Shown: positions 13,767 through 14,661 of the stretch, in pieces | How positions within the stretch are numbered: the first letter of the stretch is position 1 | How the letters are laid out: the number at the start of each line of letters is the position of its first letter | Assembly: GCA_002449145.1 (NCBI GenBank) | Contig: DKCG01000007.1 | Coordinates: 4,860 to 19,520, forward strand | From: Christensenella sp. UBA6880 | Lineage (GTDB): Bacteria; Bacillota; Clostridia; Christensenellales; CAG-917 | Reading direction: 5' to 3' | Length of the DNA stretch: 14,661 bases | Notes under the pieces: model-generated | What the model saw: only the letters and a program-made list of their open reading frames with translations | Told to the model about the DNA's origin: nothing | The model's database searches: none | Translations under genes and position numbers: made by a program

Positions 13767-14448
13767 TCTTATATCCGAGACCTCTTAACGTCTTTATGTA
13801 ACGCGGATTTTTCGGGTCGTCCTCGATTTTGTCGCGAATGTTGGAGATATGCACCATCATAGTGTTGTCGTCGTTTGCGTAGTAGTCGCCGTTAACTTCT
13901 TCGTATATCTGCATTTTGGTGAACACCCTACCCGGCGACTTCATAAGCATAAGCAAAATCTTATACTCGGTTGCCGTGAGGTTGACGGGAACGCCTCTCT
14001 TTTCGAGGGTGAGCGTGTTGGTGTCGAGGGTCAGTTCGCCTATGGTGATTTTGCCCGTGTCCTCGTCCTGCGCGTTGCCGAATTTGTAGAAACGGCGCAA
14101 GTTCGCGTTTATGCGCGCAATAAGTTCGAGGGGGTTGAACGGCTTGACCATATAGTCGTCCGCGCCGAGATTGAGCCCCAAAATTTTGTCGCTGTCTAGT
14201 TGCGCCGCCGAAAGAATGATAATGGGAATATTGCTCTTTTGACGGATATATTTGGTCAATTCGTATCCGTTCATTCTGGGCATCATAATATCGACGAGCG
14301 CGAGGTCGATTTTTTCCTTGTCGAAAATCTCGCACGCGTCAACGCCGTCCTTTGCACGGAACGTAACGAAGCCTTCGTTTTCGAGATAGAGTTTAAGCAG
14401 TTTGACTATATCCTCGTCGTCTTCCGCGAGCAAGATATTGAAACTCAT
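13753..14448 (-). CDS. OmpR/PhoB-family response regulator
   Basis: A 231-residue DNA-binding regulator. The receiver domain (about 4-115) carries the acidic pocket Glu9-Asp10-Asp11, phospho-acceptor Asp53 in LVDIMMP, Ser80 in IIILSA, and Lys102 in VKPFNP. The C-terminal winged-helix domain (about 133-230) contains LTATEYKILLMLMKSPGRVF and the typical end TLRGLGYKIE. It should be phosphorylated by the kinase encoded next to it and act as a transcription factor. It is the first gene of its unit, with a strong promoter and the ribosome site GAGGTG (14453-14458) about 4 nt upstream of the ATG. Its targets cannot be read from the sequence; the neighbouring ispE and glg genes are candidates by position only. 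Confidence 0.96.
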   Translation of the reverse strand: MSFNILLAEDDEDIVKLLKLYLENEGFVTFRAKDGVDACEIFDKEKIDLALVDIMMPRMNGYELTKYIRQKSNIPIIILSAAQLDSDKILGLNLGADDYMVKPFNPLELIARINANLRRFYKFGNAQDEDTGKITIGELTLDTNTLTLEKRGVPVNLTATEYKILLMLMKSPGRVFTKMQIYEEVNGDYYANDDNTMMVHISNIRDKIEDDPKNPRYIKTLRGLGYKIEKQ

Positions 14449-14452
14449 CTTT

Positions 14453-14458
14453 CACCTC
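14453..14458 (-). promoter_or_regulatory. Ribosome binding site of the response regulator
   Basis: GAGGTG on the minus strand, close upstream of the ATG at 14448, supporting that start. Confidence 0.75.
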
Positions 14459-14476
14459 AAATATATTTATGGATAG

Positions 14477-14504
14477 ATTATAACATAGATATAATGATTT
14501 TCAA
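14477..14504 (-). promoter_or_regulatory. Promoter of the two-component/ispE unit
   Basis: On the minus strand TTGAAA (14499-14504), a 16-bp spacer, and a perfect TATAAT (14477-14482). Expected transcript start near 14470 gives a leader of about 22 nt with the ribosome site in it. This is the best consensus promoter in the window. Confidence 0.8.
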
Positions 14505-14535
14505 CTTAAAAAAATATAAAGAAAAGATAGAAGAA

Positions 14536-14661
14536 AATTAATAATTAATAATGAATAATTAATAATTGCGGGCGGGCTTTGCCCACACCCGACACGAAAA
14601 CTTGTTCGAAGGCTACTTATTAACGGAATGTGCTCATTCAAAGACGGAACACGAGCCGCAA
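14536..14661 (-). repeat. Composite dispersed repeat, copy at the right edge
   Basis: Read on the minus strand from the window edge: TTGCGGCTCGTG, the TTCCGTCTTTGAATGAGCAC module (from 14649), TCGGGTGTGGGC with a GC hairpin, then an AATTATT tail ending at 14536. It has the same parts in the same order as copy 1, in opposite orientation. Its first bases match the right arm of the hairpin at 6638-6646, so the full element probably extends beyond the window. The AT tail lies about 30 bp upstream of the response-regulator promoter. Confidence 0.75.

Overview
The window is a chromosomal segment from a low-to-moderate GC Firmicute, most likely an uncultured gut-type Clostridia. The reasons are the GlgC/GlgD pair of ADP-glucose pyrophosphorylase-like subunits, the gene order glgB-glgC-glgD-glgA-glgP (the order known from Bacillus subtilis), strong AAGGAGG-type ribosome binding sites, and an OmpR-type two-component pair. 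All nine genes I accept lie on the minus strand, so transcription runs from high to low coordinates. No tRNA, rRNA, CRISPR array, transposase or phage gene was recognised.

First transcription unit (about 14504 to 11240). A near-consensus promoter (14477-14504) precedes a response regulator (14448-13753) and a sensor histidine kinase (13766-12048), which overlap by 14 bp. The kinase is joined by an ATGA stop/start overlap to a short, divergent ispE (12051-11278). A stem-loop with a T-run closes this unit.

Second unit (about 11177 to 2278). This is a complete glycogen cluster: branching enzyme glgB, ADP-glucose pyrophosphorylase glgC, its partner glgD, glycogen synthase glgA and glycogen phosphorylase glgP. 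Together they make ADP-glucose from glucose-1-phosphate, elongate and branch the polymer, and later release glucose-1-phosphate. glgB-glgC-glgD are tightly packed. A 650-bp non-coding gap filled with repeats and hairpins separates glgD from glgA.

Third gene (2013-238). A cytoplasmic GH13 amylase of the neopullulanase/cyclomaltodextrinase type follows glgP and would supply maltodextrin or limit-dextrin cleavage. It is framed by inverted copies of an AT-rich repeat, one of which encodes its last codons.

The non-coding part is the most unusual. (1) Two homologous elements of about 130 bp (2167-2295 and 6745-6874) sit exactly at the 3' ends of glgP and glgD. Each has a conserved core of about 70 bp inside an outer stem whose sequence differs between copies but which pairs in both. 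An internal hairpin shows two compensatory base-pair changes. One arm of each outer stem is the 3' end of the host gene. (2) A mosaic dispersed repeat, made of a TTCCGTCTGCGAAT module, a GC-rich hairpin and an AATTATT tail, occurs in full or in part at 138-255, 2021-2075, 6652-6708 and 14536-14661. The first and last copies are inverted around the whole locus.
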